A DNA stretch of 19,031 nt from Rhodocollybia butyracea (Eukaryota > Basidiomycota > Agaricomycetes > Agaricales > Omphalotaceae): assembly GCA_015501585.1 (NCBI GenBank), contig JADNRY010001013.1, positions 1 through 19,031 on the forward strand, written 5' to 3'. The position numbers were made by a program, and so were the translations under genes. Every line of letters begins with the position of its first letter. Position 1 is the stretch's first letter. Positions 1-9,612 of the stretch are shown here, piece by piece. The notes beneath the pieces are model-generated. The model did not search any database and was not told the origin of the DNA. It was given only the letters and a program-made list of their open reading frames with translations.

Positions 1-1108
1 GTGGATGAGGCCAAAGCTGTATGCCCATAAAAGGAAATCAATGAAAAGTGTTGAGTCTAAAGATTGCTTGATATAACATGCAGATTGGCATGGATAAGGG
101 TGATCCTTTTCATCCCCTGATACCCTGATATGTTGTCTACCCTTTCTGAGTCTCAGATATATTTAGATGGCCCTGGGAGATCAGTCTTTATTGATCTTTG
201 AACTTTCTCATCAAAAACCCTCATTTTTTCGAAATCAGAGGATAAGTATCAGAGCATCCAGGGCAGGGTGGGCCACAGGCTTCTAGGACATTGTACCCTG
301 GTATAATAGGTACATTTAGACGACTCAGGAGTAGCTTATCTATGCTGGGAAGTGGGTAATAATTGATCTCTGTATATGTATGCATAAATTCGCTTTTTTG
401 ACCATCAAATCATTAATAGAGGCAGCTGTAGGCAAGGGATTGCAGAGAAACTCGAGGAATAGTGTACCAGGACTGATATAGCATTTCTATAGCAAAATAT
501 TCTAACTATCTGAGGTTCAAGATGTGATGATAAGTTTGACACACAAGTATCAGACACTTAAGAACCCAGGACTACTGGTACATCAAGATAAGGGAAGGGG
601 TTGTCAGGGAAAGGTTCTGATATCAATCTATGTACTCCTAGCATGCTATATGCCAAGCTAGACAGTCTTCTCTTGCCTACAGCTCCCACTATTAATGATT
701 TAACAGGCAAAAAAACGAAATTTATGCTAATTAGACACATATCCTTATACCCACTCCCCAGCATAGTAGAAGCTACTCCTGAGTCGTCGAAATGTACCTA
801 TTATACCAGGGTACAATGTCCTAGAAGCCTGTGGCCCACCCTGCCTGGATGCTCTGATACTTATCCTCTGATTTCGAAAAAATGAGGGTTTTTGATGAGA
901 AAGTTCAAAGATCAATAAAGACTGATCTCCCAGGGGCCATCCTAAATATATCTGAGACTCAGAAAGGGTAGACCAACATATCAGGGTATCAGGGGATGAA
1001 AAGGATCACCCTTATCCATGCCAATCTGCATGTTATATCAAGCAATCTTTAGACTCAACGCTTTTCATTGATTTCCTTTTATGGGCATACAGCTTTGGCC
1101 TCATCCAC
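1..1108. repeat. Giant imperfect palindrome, start of repeat A copy 1
   Basis: Bases from 1 rightwards match the reverse complement of bases from 1108 leftwards around one axis near 554. The outer arms (about 1-370 and 738-1108) are almost identical, with roughly ten differences including small indels. The same axis continues more weakly to about 440 and 670, leaving a spacer of about 230 bp that contains little I can interpret. Short open frames in both directions are by-products of the symmetry and several lack an ATG. The left arm begins at the first base, so the palindrome may extend beyond the window. The right arm and the inner-arm pair recur at about 11300-11900. If transcribed, the RNA would fold into a hairpin several hundred base pairs long. 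Confidence 0.9.
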
Positions 1109-1640
1109 TACAACCAAAGGTTATACAAAAAATATTTTGCAATCCAGCCCCTTCCACCACAGGATTGGCTTCACTTTAGGTGAGCAACCTATTCTGTGTA
1201 TAAACAAAAGGTCTGGATGTTTACCACAAGCTATTGTCCTTAGGGAAAGAGTGTACATAGTTTGTGTGTTCAGTTTTGTCATTTCTTAATTAGGTAGTGA
1301 AAACAGCTTTGACCTCATCCACTGCAAAAGATTTGTCATTTTTCAAATAAGTAATGAAATCAGCTTTGACCTCATCCACTGCAAATTTGTCACTTCTCAA
1401 TTAGGCAATGGAAAACAGCTTTGGCCTCATCCACTGCAAAAGTTTTGAAATTGCCTAATTAAGAAATAAAAGTTCATTGAAATAAAATTGCCTAATATAG
1501 TAATTTATAAAAATTTCCAAATGTATCTAACTCTATTAAAAAAACATAAAACCGGTTAAGGTGTTTGAAAATTGCCTTATTTGGTAATAAAAACAGCTTT
1601 GGCCTTATCCACTGCAAAAATTGAAAAAATTTCCTAATTT
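1090..1640. repeat. Short dispersed repeat CAGCTTTGRCCTCATCCACT
   Basis: A 20-bp motif recurs at 1090, 1304, 1361, 1416 and 1594 (the last with one change). Each copy is usually followed by RCAAA and by AT-rich sequence with CCTAATTNRGTAAT-like words. In reverse complement it is also the first 20 bases of the window. Further copies lie in repeat A copy 2 at 11877 and 12040, with a partial one near 12095. This is an internal sub-repeat of repeat A. No gene is visible here. Confidence 0.75.
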
Positions 1641-1655
1641 AGTAATTTTCAAATT

Positions 1656-1775
1656 GGCCTAGGTCATGACCTAGGCTAGGCAGGTCATGACCTAGTTCAC
1701 CCAGGTCATGACCTAGGCCAGGTAGGTCATGACTAGTTCACCCAGGTCATGACCTAAATCAGCTAGGTCAGGTAA
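1656..1775. repeat. GGTCATGACC palindrome cluster, left
   Basis: The perfect 10-bp palindrome GGTCATGACC occurs at 1662, 1683, 1704 and 1745, with a one-base variant at 1725. Copies are joined by CTAGGC or CTAGTTCACCCA spacers about 21 bp apart. More copies lie at 2147, 2166 and 2186, and on the other side of the window at 14226, 14245 and 14264. A palindrome repeated at near-helical spacing could be a protein-binding array or a hairpin-prone satellite; the sequence does not decide between them. Confidence 0.8.
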
Positions 1776-1929
1776 GTCCATGCTTCCCTGACCACCCAGA
1801 ACAGGGCACTGTTGACTTAGCTTAATCTTGTCATAATCTACAGATATGTAAAAAATCCCAATATGTTTCTAAAAATATCAAGTCATTATTCTATGATATT
1901 TCATTCTTGTTTATATTCTCTATCTCACC

Positions 1930-2100
1930 ATCCTCCACTCTCACCCGACACCTCTTAGACTATATCTCCCCCTCCTAGACCATACCTCCTCCTCCAGACT
2001 ATACCCTCCTCCTTCTAGACCATACCCTCCCTCACCTAGACATGCCCTCCTCACCTAGACCATGCCCTCCCTCACCTAGACCAGCCATATCCTATCTCAC
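1930..2100. repeat. C-rich minisatellite, unit about 21 bp
   Basis: About six to seven degenerate tandem units of the form CTAGACCATRCCCTCCCTCAC run through this stretch, which is strongly C-rich on the plus strand. The same units, inverted, lie directly left of the LTR retrotransposon at 14361, where the array is cut off in mid-unit. It is non-coding as far as I can see. Confidence 0.7.
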
Positions 2101-2272
2101 CCCAGGCCATGACCTACCAACCCCAGGAAAAGACCAACCTGACCTAGGTCATGACCAATTTTTTAGGTCATGACCTAAATCCCAAGGTCATGACCTAGCT
2201 GCCTGGGTTTTGCCTAGGTTTTTGAGTCTTTTTAGTAAGGTCAATGTAACAAAAGTGTAGACTAATAAGACC
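2101..2272 (-). repeat. Repeat A terminal segment with TTAGTCTACA end
   Basis: This stretch is the reverse complement of 14149-14320 with only a handful of differences. It carries three perfect GGTCATGACC palindromes plus a GGCCATGACC variant, and ends, read on the minus strand, with GGTCTTATTAGTCTACAC. The same TTAGTCTACA word caps both arms of the hairpin at 13761-13905, so it looks like a transposon terminus. On that reading the element lies to the left of 2272. Confidence 0.7.
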
Positions 2273-2515
2273 AAATATGAGGGTGACTGAACTGTATAAA
2301 GCGAGTATAATCCGGCATAATTTGGTATTTCCATTATGCACTCGGGGTCTATACATACTCCCCTGATCCATATAAACGGGCGTGATGGGCATGTATACAT
2401 ACCAATTATACGCGATTATGATCACTTAGATTTGCTGATGTCAAACTTTGATGTAGTATCTTCATCTGCTGTCCATCTGACTTTGATCTGACTATGGTCG
2501 TGATCCAGCGAGAAA
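2273..2515. other. Intergenic, nothing recognised
   Basis: About 240 bp of mixed composition between the repeat A end and the membrane-protein pseudogene. Two small minus-strand frames running through it have no family resemblance and continue into the repeat, so I treat them as chance. Confidence 0.5.
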
Positions 2516-3999
2516 ATGATGCTACCGTTTACAAGCTATAAGATGTGGCTTTTGTCGGATCCAAATCTCCAATTTGAATTTTGGACTAGTACAATGGCCT
2601 GCACAGACATAACCTGTCTTACTTCCATCCAGTTTCAATTCTTTCTATCAGTCCTTCTTCCAGTTGCGGTGAGTGGCAGAGATACAGTTTACAGTAGTAC
2701 TGATATTGGGCCCATTTTTTTTTTTGGAAGCTGGAACTACTCTTTTATGGTAAGCACCTCAGAGCTTCATCCATAAACATGGAATTAAAATTTTCCATGG
2801 TACTTATTAGAATTTTTTTAAGCGTTTTTGGACTCAGCGTCTCTGTATTCTGGCGCAAGTTGATGCCCGGAAAGCTATATGTTATGGCAACACCCTTGTT
2901 TTTTTCTGTCACCACTTCTTCAGTCTTTTCACATCCTGAACCCCAACATACTAAGAACTAGTTCTCACAGCCAATTTTGATATTGCTGCGAAAGTGATCT
3001 TCTTTGTCACGAGGTTCGTTTTTTTATCTCTCAATACAGCAGCCTTAAATACTCACAAGAAGGATGGATGATTTGTAGTGCTCTCGAGGACCTAGTATTG
3101 GTGTGTCATTGCAAGGCATCACCCGTTCATTTTTTCATCAATTAAAGCTCAGCTACATCGATGCTATTGGTTGTGGAGTGCAAGAAAGATAGTGATCGTC
3201 CCACTTACTCTCAGTGTGTTGGGCACTATTGGTACATATCCGAAATCAACCTGAATTTGTCTAGCAGGCAGCATGGATTTACTTCATAACAGTTTCAGGA
3301 GTCTTGTTGCAATTTGGCCTGGAGTCGGGTGAAAATAGTGGTTTCTTTACCATTTATGTTGTTGTCGACATTTTCAATGGGCTCATACTCACAGGGATGT
3401 TAGGTTCGATTGCAATGCACTATCTAGATGGTTCTTATCAATTGAAGCTTTCCTACAATTATAGCATCCAGAGTCTGGTGGCTGAACCGTCAAACAAAGA
3501 AATTACTTGGGAAAGGTTCTAGAGATGTGCTTAGGAACCTTACAGAAATTATATATGAATTTATTATGTTGAATCTTCCGAGGCTTCAACCTAAACTTTA
3601 GGTAGTCTAGAATCTGGATTGCTTTTGCGGGTATTTTTGGGTCTGGCATTGGCAATGAATGGGACTATGTCTCGATTCAAGTTACCAGATACAATTCCAC
3701 AAAGCAGCCCTGAGATTTTGAGTTTGTGTGCCTTTACACAGGTTGCTGTAAGTAAACACTGGTATTTCCTCACATGGTGGGACACTACCAACTGGACTCC
3801 TTGCCAGGCCATTGCATCAACACTGATCCTTGTACACATAGGATTAGGAGTTGATGTACAACCCTTTGAAAAACCTTGTACAATTACGCCCAATTACAGC
3901 ACCGAGTTACTCATCTCAGACCTGGAGCAGGCTAATATAAACATGGAAGATTTTAATCCAGCCATTATACATCCTTTTTCACTTAAAATATTCAGATAA
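2516..3999 (+). pseudogene. Decayed multi-pass membrane protein gene, Agaricomycetes type
   Basis: No single frame is long, but hydrophobic pieces in the expected order are spread over the plus strand. They are: an IFLSVFGLSVSVFWRKLMPGK-like segment (2812 on), HRCYWLWSARK followed by a helix IVIVPLTLSVLGTIG (3156-3230), GFFTIYVVVDIFNGLILTG (about 3335-3400), YRNYI-stop-IYYVESS (3541-3582), and FTQVA spliced to AIASTLILVHIGLGVD (3733-3855). In mushroom membrane families of the DUF6533/6534 kind, comparable segments (RCYxxWG, a PTLIIVRVGLG motif) occur in this order; that is from memory, not a search. Plausible introns are 2750-2810 (61 bp) and 3748-3807 (60 bp). Frame changes and in-frame stops mark it as broken. 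The start at 2516 is only the first ATG of the leftmost frame. Function in the family is unknown; it would sit in a membrane. Confidence 0.5.
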
Positions 4000-4529
4000 C
4001 CTACCCTTGGATCAGTGACCTTCATGCCAGCAGAGACCACGATCCCGCCATTTTTACTCAAAAACCGAGTCCCATCACTCCCAGAGTGAGGCCACATCAT
4101 TGGTCATTTAATCCATCCATTCTTGCTTAAATACAGGAGAGGCCAGGCGTGGCGGATGTACATCAAGTCCCTGATGATCACATAAGAGTACCCAAGGACG
4201 AGGGATACATTGTTTGACTTTAGGCTTGAGGAGGACAGCATATCTAGCTTTTCAGTAGTAGTAGCGATCTAGGGAACGACATGGAGACTTGGAACACTGT
4301 ATGGATTGGGTTTAGTGGTAGATCAGAGTATGTGTAACTGTATTCAAGCGTGGGTTACAAACCTGGAAACCAAAGTGTGGATACACTCCGTACTGCTGTT
4401 GTTCAGCCAAACTGGGAAAGTTAGTTTGAGATGTGAAAGGATGTGAGCGTAGAATGGTTCCAAAGTGCCTATGGGATGTAAGACTCATGTTGGGATCATC
4501 CAAGGACTAATGTAAGGACGGCAGGTCCG
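4000..4529. other. Intergenic, no gene recognised
   Basis: A minus-strand frame of about 125 codons with a single TGA runs roughly 4270-3900, but it opposes the pseudogene tail and matches no family I know. The rest holds nothing I can name. Composition is ordinary, without the CpG depletion of the nearby LTRs. Confidence 0.4.
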
Positions 4530-4834
4530 TACAGGCGATAGAATGAACTCGGCAAGTAAGCCTAAGAGTAGATGAGTTTCCGACTTGAAGGGTAGGACCC
4601 ACAAAGTGCAAGCGGCTTTGATAGCAATATGAGCGGAAGCGGAAGGTCAAGCGGTAGCTGACCTGATGCAGCGCAAACAGAGCGGAACCAAATAGATGAT
4701 AGTAGATTGCAGAGGTTGTGAAAACGATGGAGTGAAGAAACAGAGTTAAAGAAACAGATAAAGCGAGAAACCAGAACACACAAGAGCACACGAGTCAAGG
4801 GTTAAGCAATATTTCTAATCTACTGTACTTGACA
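4530..4834 (+). mobile_element. LTR-X fragment, 3' part, plus orientation
   Basis: This stretch matches, in reverse complement, 8640-8880. Shared words include GATAGAATGAAC, AAGTAAGCCTA, AAGGGTAGGACCC and GAAGAAAC. It therefore corresponds to the 3' half of the minus-strand LTR at 8614-9275. It ends CTTGACA followed directly by TGGTATGGAAC at 4835. The first six bases of that agree with the initiator-methionine tRNA primer site (TGGTATCAGAGC) used by many LTR retrotransposons. The 5' half of the LTR is missing or unrecognisable. Divergence from the other copy is large, so it is an old relic. Confidence 0.5.
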
Positions 4835-4908
4835 TGGTATGGAACTATATAAAGGGTACTTGAGGACCGGAGTAGCAATAAGTAATAATCCAAGAGTAGA
4901 AAAGACAA

Positions 4909-5946
4909 TGTCATGCCCCATACTCCCGTACTCCATCGCGTTATTTGGGTATTTACGTGTAGGTATGCAAAAGGTGCTATAAAACAACCTAACAAAAACA
5001 CTACCACACCTAACCAGACTATCGATATGTAAGGGAGCGAGGGCGGGTTGTCAGAGATTCCCCGAGGGAAAGTCTTGTAATATCGGATGTACGCACGCGA
5101 CTGCTCCAGGTTCAAGACTGTAGCGCTAACGTGGGTAACTAAGCTTAGACAACTCTTAGAACTAAGTTGAGAGAAGCCTAGTTGGGGTGTACGAGTGTAC
5201 GAGGGAACCAGGTGTGTATGTCCAAATCAATTAACCAAAACCAAAACCAATACAACAAAACTAAGATTCTCCTAGGCAAACTCTGGCTCTAGCTAGAATA
5301 GTAATCTCAAGGTTTGTCAACAACCCTAGGCAAACTCTGGCACTAGCTGCTGTGACGCCGTAAAGTCCTCGACCAAACTCTGGGCCAAGCTACGATATTG
5401 TGAGTGAACTTAATCACTAGGAACTCGTACCACAATCTTAGTGGCTCGTCTAACTTTGTGAAGAAGTCAACTAAGGAACCCTCACTCTGGAGCCGAATAA
5501 TCCCTTACTAGAAGCTGTCCCCTCTAAGGAAGCAACTAGATTTGAGTTGATCTGGAGTTCGAGAGAACTCTACACACTTAAATTTGATCAAGATATAAAT
5601 GGGCTTTGCGAAGCGCGTGAAGTTTATTACTTTCTTAAGATAACCAAGTCAGGAGGCGTCACGCTACTGATCCCGTGGGGACGTTCTACGGAGCACTGGT
5701 CTTAGCAGTCAAGTTGAGGGCAAGAAACTTGTCTTATTGAATAAATATATCTGGCTTATATACTGAGTAGAGAGAGTTTAATACAAAAAATAGATGAAAC
5801 AGATACGGAGAGAGACGGAAAGAGAGTGGAACAGAGGAATCTGGCTCGGAAAGGAGACTCCAGCCTATATATGGTACACACGATAAAGAAATAGTCCATT
5901 CTTGGGTATATATCAGAGGTAAAATATGATTTCGTGAGGATTAACA
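4909..5946 (+). mobile_element. LTR-B copy 1 (Copia-like LTR), complete
   Basis: It begins TGTCATGCCCC and ends ATTAACA, giving TGT...ACA termini. The stretch 4944-5866 is repeated in the same direction at 18099-19031. Just inside the 3' end lies TAGTTTTAGAGTG (5947-5959), which resembles the primer site TGGTATCAGAGC after G-to-A and C-to-T changes. An AATAAA signal stands near 5741, CCAAAA units at about 5233-5248, and a duplicated CCTAGGCAAACTCTGGC word near 5272 and 5326. This copy keeps CpG where copy 2 usually has TpG or CpA. A minus-strand frame (about 5115-4795) with TFPRGISDN is also open in copy 2, but begins with TTG and is probably a shadow. The LTR boundaries are inferred from termini and primer site; no target duplication was confirmed. 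Confidence 0.65.
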
Positions 5947-5959
5947 TAGTTTTAGAGTG
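5947..5959 (+). other. Possible degenerate primer-binding site
   Basis: TAGTTTTAGAGTG directly follows the ATTAACA end of LTR-B copy 1. Compared with the classic initiator-tRNA primer site TGGTATCAGAGC it differs at four positions, three of them G-to-A or C-to-T. This is the main argument for placing the LTR end at 5946. Confidence 0.35.
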
Positions 5960-6856
5960 TTTTGATCCAAGCGAGGTTTCTCTGATTACTCCACAATTCT
6001 CCGGGGTCAGGAGTACCTTTACGCTTCATGATCACTCGCCGCCCGGTTTCGCTTGGGTGAGTTTCATTCTATTCCTTGGATAGTTTCTGTCCATCCTGAG
6101 TATGATTAACATTCTCTCGAGAAGGTCTGTTATCTAGCTTTCCAACAACACCACTTATGATAATCTCGAGCAACTGCGCTGAGTATGTACAAGTGATTCC
6201 CGATAGTCGGCTTTAATGGATAAGACCTTCCGTGTATGATTTCTAAGATCAAATGTTTCGATTTGCCAAGGCTATCCCGGCGCGTAGCTTTCCGTAGGAC
6301 CGCTAAGCATGTTCCTACCATCCTCACGGTCGCGACCGGTGCCGCGAATAGATCTCTACGGTTTCCTCGGGATCGTTCTGGTCCATTGTTACAGACTGTA
6401 AAGTCCACATCTTAACATAGCTCGTTGGGGGTCTTAGTGCGAGGGATGCCTTCCCTCGAGTAACGCGTTGGCTTAGTACTTATCCCGCTTCGAGATGTCC
6501 TGTAGTTTAGAGAGTCTACACTCTTTGGGTATAACTAGATTGACGATCTAGCGTTACATCTCCGGGCAGCCCAGGTATCCTCGCTAGCTTGGCTCTAGGC
6601 TACGCTTGTGGGCGTACCTTCACGGCTTGCTGAGTATTATTGTTAAGTTCTTTGCCTCGGCAACAGCTATCATGCTCGGGCTCCGTATAACTCTCTTATT
6701 GCATTGTTTAACACGTACAAAGTGTCAAAATGTATGGTTACACGCCTTAGGCCAATTTTAGGCCTAATAGCGTCTCGCCCCATCAATTCCACTACCGCTC
6801 GTCATCCCGCCAATCCCACTCATGAACTTAGACCAATTGCGCTAGCCATAGTCCGA
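5960..6856 (-). other. CpG-rich retroelement internal region, no intact gene
   Basis: This stretch keeps many CG dinucleotides, unlike the adjoining CpG-poor LTR at 6857-7621. The minus strand is more open than the plus: a frame at 6408-6130 (about 92 codons, GTG at its start, not ATG), and a short one ending near 5950 that contains GRRVIMKRKGTPDPGELW. A minus-strand ATG at 6386 opens only about 20 codons (MDQNDPEETVEI...). These could be scraps of gag or polymerase, but I see no reverse transcriptase, integrase or protease motif. It may belong to the LTR at 6857-7621 (lying downstream of it on the minus strand) or to an element that LTR interrupted. Confidence 0.35.
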
Positions 6857-7621
6857 TGTTGAGAGGTCTAAACTGGGGTGAACTTAGAAATGGCTTACAC
6901 AACCACACCAAACACACACACAACTTATTACTCAGTTCGGGTTTTTAGTTCAGCCAAATAATATTTATTTAAAACTTCAATCTATTCAAGTACTTCCTTG
7001 CTACACTGAGTGCTATTTCACTAAGTGCCTTCCCTTTCAAAGTACAGACTTATTTAAGCTGATCCCCAAGCTCTGAGCTGTCAAACAAATACTATTCCTA
7101 AGTCCCTTGGTAAAATCACAAATTAACACAAGTCACAACTGACCAGAGGGTGTCCCTATAACTCAGACAGAGCTCTGACTGCAGCCTAACTGTGGTTTGA
7201 AAATAATAATCAAAGTCCTGTCTAAGTCTTTGTCTTAACTTCTCTGCACTCAGTTCACACTGAATCTCTTTCTGTCTCTTTACTCAAGTTCAATTGCTTG
7301 TCAATTTCTCTCTGTAAATCCCAGTCTTTATATCAATTCAATCTTTTAGTAGTAGCCTGATAAGGAGCTGCTACACCTGGTGGGGGTAAGAAAGAATGCT
7401 TTTCTCTTCATTTCCTTGCCTTTTTATACTCCTAGGTCCTTGAAATTTTCTTAATTAAGGTACCATGGGTTGGTAAGACTCTCTTGGCTTGCCAAGAGCC
7501 AAGAAGATAAATCTCATGTTGCCCTTGTTAGCCATAACTGAGCTTATAAGTGTTCTCCTGGTTCCTACACTGTCCCCAGGGCTCTATATCATTGTCTCAT
7601 GGGTCCTCTACCCATATTACA
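6857..7621 (-). mobile_element. LTR in minus orientation, solo or truncated element
   Basis: Read on the minus strand this 765-bp block starts TGTAATATGGG and ends CCTCTCAACA. In LTR order it has a TATA box (TATAAAAAGG, plus-strand 7420-7429) and an AATAAA signal about 460 bp further (around 6965). It has sharply fewer CG dinucleotides than either flank. A perfect small stem CTCTTGGC-TT-GCCAAGAG lies near 7481. The five bases on each side (TCCGA and CCTTT) do not match, so no target duplication supports the exact ends. No second copy is in the window. Confidence 0.55.
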
Positions 7622-8601
7622 CCTTTTCTACATCTTTTATTTAGTAAGTAACGGAGGGGAGGAAGAACGATGCATTCCCGATGAGTGGTTCGACTTTGAT
7701 GCGCTTTAAGCGCCGGGCGGTCCGTCCGTCCCGCGGTTCAAGTTTGCGGCGTCGTTCCGTATCTCCCCTTTTCTCTTCTCCTCCCGGGTCCTACCGGGTA
7801 CTTGTATACATGTGGACCATCCCATAGGTCAGTCCGAATAAATTTTATTATAGGCATGTCGCTAGGACGCGCCCCGCCTTTCTTTTACTGCCGGCGCCGG
7901 GCCACTTTGATCCCCGGCGCCTAATTCATCACTAATCGTCTAGTTTCTCTCTGTGGTTCGTTCCAGGGAACCAGTGCTTCGATTCTCTTACTTTAAAACG
8001 GATATGGGTTTGCATTATGCTTGCCCTCATTCGTCTCTCTTCATCTATTTTAATCCTGTCTTGTATATCCCTGTATAGGACTTTTTGTAGTAGGTAGTAT
8101 TAATTGAATAGACTTTAGATCTGGCAAGCCTAAATCAATCTAGGTAAATCAATTTGATTGATTTTGAGTTTGTGGGTCAACGATGCATCCTTGCACAGTA
8201 ATGTAGCCTCTTAAAACATAGTGTATCTCCCTTCAAATGGGTTTCTACATACTAGATACCTGAAGTGGACCTTCAAAGTGTCTAATACATAATGTATCCT
8301 AGGTAGTGACGTGACGTGTTTCACGGGGTCTTTTAAATGATGACATTTCGCTTGAATTTCGGTGTACAGCGTAATTCGGCGTGTCAACCTTCCGATCCAT
8401 TTGTAACTCTTTCACTAATTGTATCCAATATTAGCCAGTTTCCGTCTCCCTAGATCCTTTGTTCTATTTCGAGGTATGCCTTTGTATTACTTCTGTTTCC
8501 GCTCATCCCTTGTAGTTTCTTTCCCTTTCACCTTAATCAATTGCCTAAGTACTTTTCGCGACCCTGTACATTTCCGTTCTTCTTAAATACTTGTTCAATA
8601 T
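7622..8601. other. CpG-rich to AT-rich region, no gene recognised
   Basis: The first 300 bp are GC- and CpG-rich (GCGCCGGGCGG, CCGGCGCCGGG); the rest becomes T-rich. On the minus strand a short open stretch near 7735-7640 encodes an Arg/Lys-rich sequence ending in IGNASFFLPSV, but it is too short to call. By position it would be the internal region of the minus-strand element whose LTR is at 8614-9275, cut at 7621 by the neighbouring LTR. That is inference from layout only. Confidence 0.35.
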
Positions 8602-8613
8602 CTCTGATACCTT
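8602..8613 (-). other. Candidate primer-binding site of LTR-X
   Basis: On the minus strand the sequence AAGGTATCAGAGA stands just beyond the LTR-X 3' end. Ten consecutive bases, GGTATCAGAG, equal the core of the initiator-methionine tRNA primer site TGGTATCAGAGC. This fixes the orientation of the element (reading leftwards) and suggests a Copia-type or similar retrotransposon. Confidence 0.5.
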
Positions 8614-9275
8614 AGATTTGCTCTATTGAAACAACCCCCCAGTTACCGACTCATTTCTCGACTTATCAGTTTCCTCCACTCAGTTTCTTCACTACATCAT
8701 TTTCTTCACTCTGCAATATACTCTCTTCAATTCCGATTCATTGCACTCTATCAAGTCAGCTTCCGCTTGACTTTCTACCGCCAATATCTCATCTTCGAAA
8801 GCGCTTGCGCCCAGCGGGTCCTACCCTTAGAGTCAGAAACCCATTCCGTTCCTAGGCTTACTTGTACGGTTCATTCTATCACACTTCTGTATTCTGTTTG
8901 TACATTGTTGCTATTCCCAGATCAAGTACACTATCATTGAATCATCCCGTTGGAAACATTCTGCCGCTTCTATTTGAGATAGTACATTACCCTGTCGCAA
9001 TAAGGATCCACCTAGATCCTTACAGACAAGAATAGCCAAAAGAAGTACAAGGGATGAAAAGACAATGATGGATATAAGCGGGATGGGCATAAAGCATATG
9101 TACAATTGTAAGAATGATTGGGAATGGATCGGCGGGTTTATAGAAAGTGTGCAGTGAAGGAAAAAGTAAGATGGAAGCAAAGCGGAAGTGTATCGGAACC
9201 GGAAATGCAGCAGGAGCGGGTTATGTAACTGTAGGCGGGAAGTGTTGGCAGTCCGTATATGCCTAGGGCATGACA
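8614..9275 (-). mobile_element. LTR-X copy, minus orientation
   Basis: Starting at 9275 on the minus strand it reads TGTCATGCCCTAGGC, the same first ten bases as LTR-B, and runs about 660 bp to the primer-site candidate at 8613. A CTATAAAC box lies near 9137. The segment 8640-8880 matches 4530-4800 in inverted orientation. Open frames on both strands (8626-8940 plus; 9282-8911 minus) are hydrophobic low-complexity shadows. The 3' end does not show a clean CA, so that boundary is good to a few bases only. No internal coding region survives next to it. Confidence 0.55.
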
Positions 9276-9500
9276 GTAACATAACAAATGAATTTGAGTC
9301 GTGGTAATTGGTCTAGTTTGTACTGGTCTTTGAAATGTGTTACAAAAACAACTGTAACAGCTAATGAACAATACCACACTAAAACAGACTATCAAATTTA
9401 GGAGCAAGGTTGAGTTGTCAGAGACTCCTCTGGGATAACAATAAGATTGGATTAAGCTAGTTAACACAAACTCCAGTACTGAGTATAGGGCTAGCATGGT
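9276..9500 (+). mobile_element. Diverged LTR-B fragment
   Basis: Bases about 9335-9450 resemble LTR-B 4975-5080 in the same direction: TACCACAC, AGACTATC, AGGAGCAAGG and TTGTCAGAGACTCC all have counterparts in order. Identity is much lower than between LTR-B copies 1 and 2, so it is an older relative. It abuts the start of LTR-X at 9275, which suggests one element landed in another. Confidence 0.5.
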
Positions 9501-9557
9501 GACTATATTGATTAAGCTCTGTGGACAGAGCTAGCTCAACTAAGTCAAAGTGTGAAC

Positions 9558-9576
9558 GTGTGTGTGTGTGTGTGTG
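9558..9576. repeat. (TG)n microsatellite
   Basis: Nineteen bases of uninterrupted alternating GT lie just upstream of the multi-exon gene relic. In the minus orientation this is (CA)n. Confidence 0.95.
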
Positions 9577-9612
9577 AAGTGGGGATGCAAACAAACAAAG
9601 TATTCTGCTTGT

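Noticed and set aside
558..885. Overlapping frames on both strands, one recurring at 11280-11513
   Set aside because: The similarity follows the DNA repeat on both strands, starts are often TTG, and no codon pattern favours one frame.
1662..2195. CRISPR-like array from regularly spaced GGTCATGACC
   Set aside because: Repeat too short, spacers are themselves repetitive, and the host is a eukaryote.
4845..4856. CTATATAAAG as a promoter TATA box
   Set aside because: No downstream gene on the plus strand; it lies between two LTR remnants and could be chance in AT-rich DNA.
4795..5115. Minus-strand hydrophobic frame with TFPRGISDN, shared with copy 2 and loosely with 9400
   Set aside because: Shared because the LTR DNA is shared. 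It starts with TTG and is overwritten by the LTR junction in copy 2, so no evidence for translation.
5105..5116. GGTTCAAGACT as a tRNA or SINE B box
   Set aside because: No matching A box at the right distance and no cloverleaf could be drawn.
9138..9497. Minus-strand 119-codon frame with YPRGVSDN
   Set aside because: Spans the junction of LTR-X and the LTR-B fragment, so it is a composite of two repeats, not a gene.
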